Assembly (NCBI GenBank): GCA_021464525.1
Contig: JADRCO010001234.1
Location: forward strand, 1-21,107
Reading direction: 5' to 3'
Source of the DNA: Rhizophagus sp. LPA8_4_AMF
Lineage: Eukaryota > Glomeromycota > Glomeromycetes > Glomerales > Glomeraceae
Length of the DNA stretch: 21,107 nucleotides
The position numbers and the translations under genes were made by a program. A model generated the notes under the pieces. That model was not told where the DNA came from. It saw nothing but the letters and a program-made list of their open reading frames with translations, and made no database searches. Below are positions 19,693 through 21,107 of this stretch, piece by piece; positions within the stretch are counted from its first letter, which is position 1; the number at the start of each line of letters is the position of its first letter.

Positions 19693-21107
19693 CCCCTCCA
19701 AAATGCAAAGTATACTGCTAATTCACATATCAAAATTGTCTCTTGCACACAATTGCTAGAATAGGAATCCCTATACTTAGATATATTCAATAACATAAAA
19801 GATCTTTCAGTTTGTTGTGTGGTAATAATAGTGATAATTCCTTCGCTACCATATACAGTAAAGGCATTAAATCTATCTTTGAATATTGTGATAAATATTG
19901 TAGATAGGACTCCTCATATGGATAAAAATGTTGACAAGGAGCTCTACACCTTCCAAAAAAATACCGTATAAAGATAAAACACGTCCACTCAAGAAAATTT
20001 TATGATATAAAATTGTAAAAGAAAAACAAAAATAAAAGAAAAAAAAGAAAAAATAAAAGACGTGAGAAAAATACAAAAAAATTTATAAATGAAAACAAAA
20101 AAATAAAAGAACTTCAAGTTTATCACATCAAATTCCAGAGTTTATCCCCTCTAGCCGTGTAGAAGAAACAAAAAATGAGATATCAAATTAAAATTCAATG
20201 TTGCATATTAAAGGTGTCTAATAAGGTGTTCCTTATGCTTGTCAAAAAATTCGGCGAATGAAAGTAGTTGTTTATGTCATGATCTAAAAATAGTTCTGAA
20301 GGGAGCACGTGATCAGGCACGTTCAAACTTGTTTGATCTTGTTAAGAAATGCGTTCAGGATAAGTTCGAAGATTCCATCTGATTTAGGAGTACCACTTTC
20401 CCGTTTTGATATCGTCTTTATTTGGGTTGTTTGCCAGTGAAAAATAAGGAAATCCATTTTCAGCGAAGAGGAAAAAAAGAAGGAGGGGTTTTGGAAAAAC
20501 AACCAAGTAGAGGTAGGTGAAGTATTATCGTATTTTTGCCGATATTTCAGTTTTAAGATGTGTTAGACAGGCCGCTAAGAAACCTAAAAGTTCAGTTAAG
20601 TACTCGTATCATGTCTGTCTGTTGGTATAGTCAGAAGTGTTGCCAAGGAAGTATAAAAAATCTTCATTCTTCAAGGCTTCGTTGAGTCTCTCTATAGCGT
20701 TAGAAAAAGAAAATATTCTTGTTGTTCGTATTAATAAAGTTTGTCTATAATATTTTCGCTTAAGTCTTGATAATACGTGTTGTTTGTTCCTCAGTAAAAT
20801 AAATGTCAGAAAAAACCAAAAGTTGAAGTTCGCTATTAAAACCAAGTCAGTAGAAATGAAAAGAAAATTTACAAATTTACTTCAAACTAAAATAATATTA
20901 TCGCCATTTTCAAAATGATGTATGCAATGTCGATCATCTGATTTAAAAAAAAACCCAATTTTTTGCCAAATATTTTAAACCCAATATATGTTTCACATCC
21001 TTTTCTAATGATTTTCCAAGATTTTCTGGCAAACCTTGTGTTAATAGGTTCGTTTACAACTTCTTCTTGAGTTATAAGTCAATTTATTATATACAGTTTT
21101 GAGTTTC
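19693..21107. other. Gene-poor end of window with scattered weak relics
   Basis: No intact gene. Protein-like snatches occur on the plus strand near 19809-19905 (S-K-G-I-K-S-I-F-E-Y-C) and 20296-20382 (L-K-G-A-R-D-Q-A-R-S-N-L-F-D-L-V, then a stop). An A-rich tract lies at about 20013-20110. On the minus strand, 20845-20609 is open for 78 codons with E-R-L-N-E-A-L-K-N-E-D, of uncertain meaning. None can be joined into a gene. Confidence 0.4.

Overview
The window looks like nuclear DNA of an early-diverging fungus, most likely an arbuscular mycorrhizal species of the Rhizophagus type. The reasons are the very AT-rich non-coding DNA, many short introns (mostly 64-98 nt, GT..AG), fungal-type housekeeping proteins and many small decayed repeats and gene relics. 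The species call is inference. Almost every real gene is split by introns, so single open frames show only pieces; the gene models here were built by hand by joining exons whose phases agree.

Layout. 1-3067 has no recognisable gene but holds three foldback (MITE-like) elements and a GGATC-rich tract. 3158-5625 (+) carries two tandem, related four-helix membrane protein genes. 5933-6684 (+) is a six-exon gene for a small thiamine-binding/UPF0045 (Ecm15-like) protein. 6685-10880 is a gene graveyard, with relics of at least three protein genes on both strands and no intact gene. 10978-13333 (+) encodes a calcium-regulated mitochondrial aspartate/glutamate carrier. 13762-14963 (-) encodes a Golgi/ER nucleotide-sugar transporter convergent with the carrier. 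16230-18102 (-) encodes an RluA-family tRNA pseudouridine synthase (Pus8/Pus9 type) in eight coding exons, including a 17-nt microexon. 18582-21107 holds a TCAAAT-rich element with imperfect inverted ends, AT-rich DNA and further weak coding relics.

The genes do not form a pathway. The carrier, transporter, pseudouridine synthase and Ecm15-like protein are independent housekeeping functions; the membrane-protein pair is a local tandem duplication. I found no rRNA, convincing tRNA, CRISPR array or intact transposase. The most interesting items are the tandem membrane-protein family, the palindromic E-box/CCAAT/TATA promoter of its second member, the foldback elements, and the relic cluster between 7.2 and 10.6 kb.
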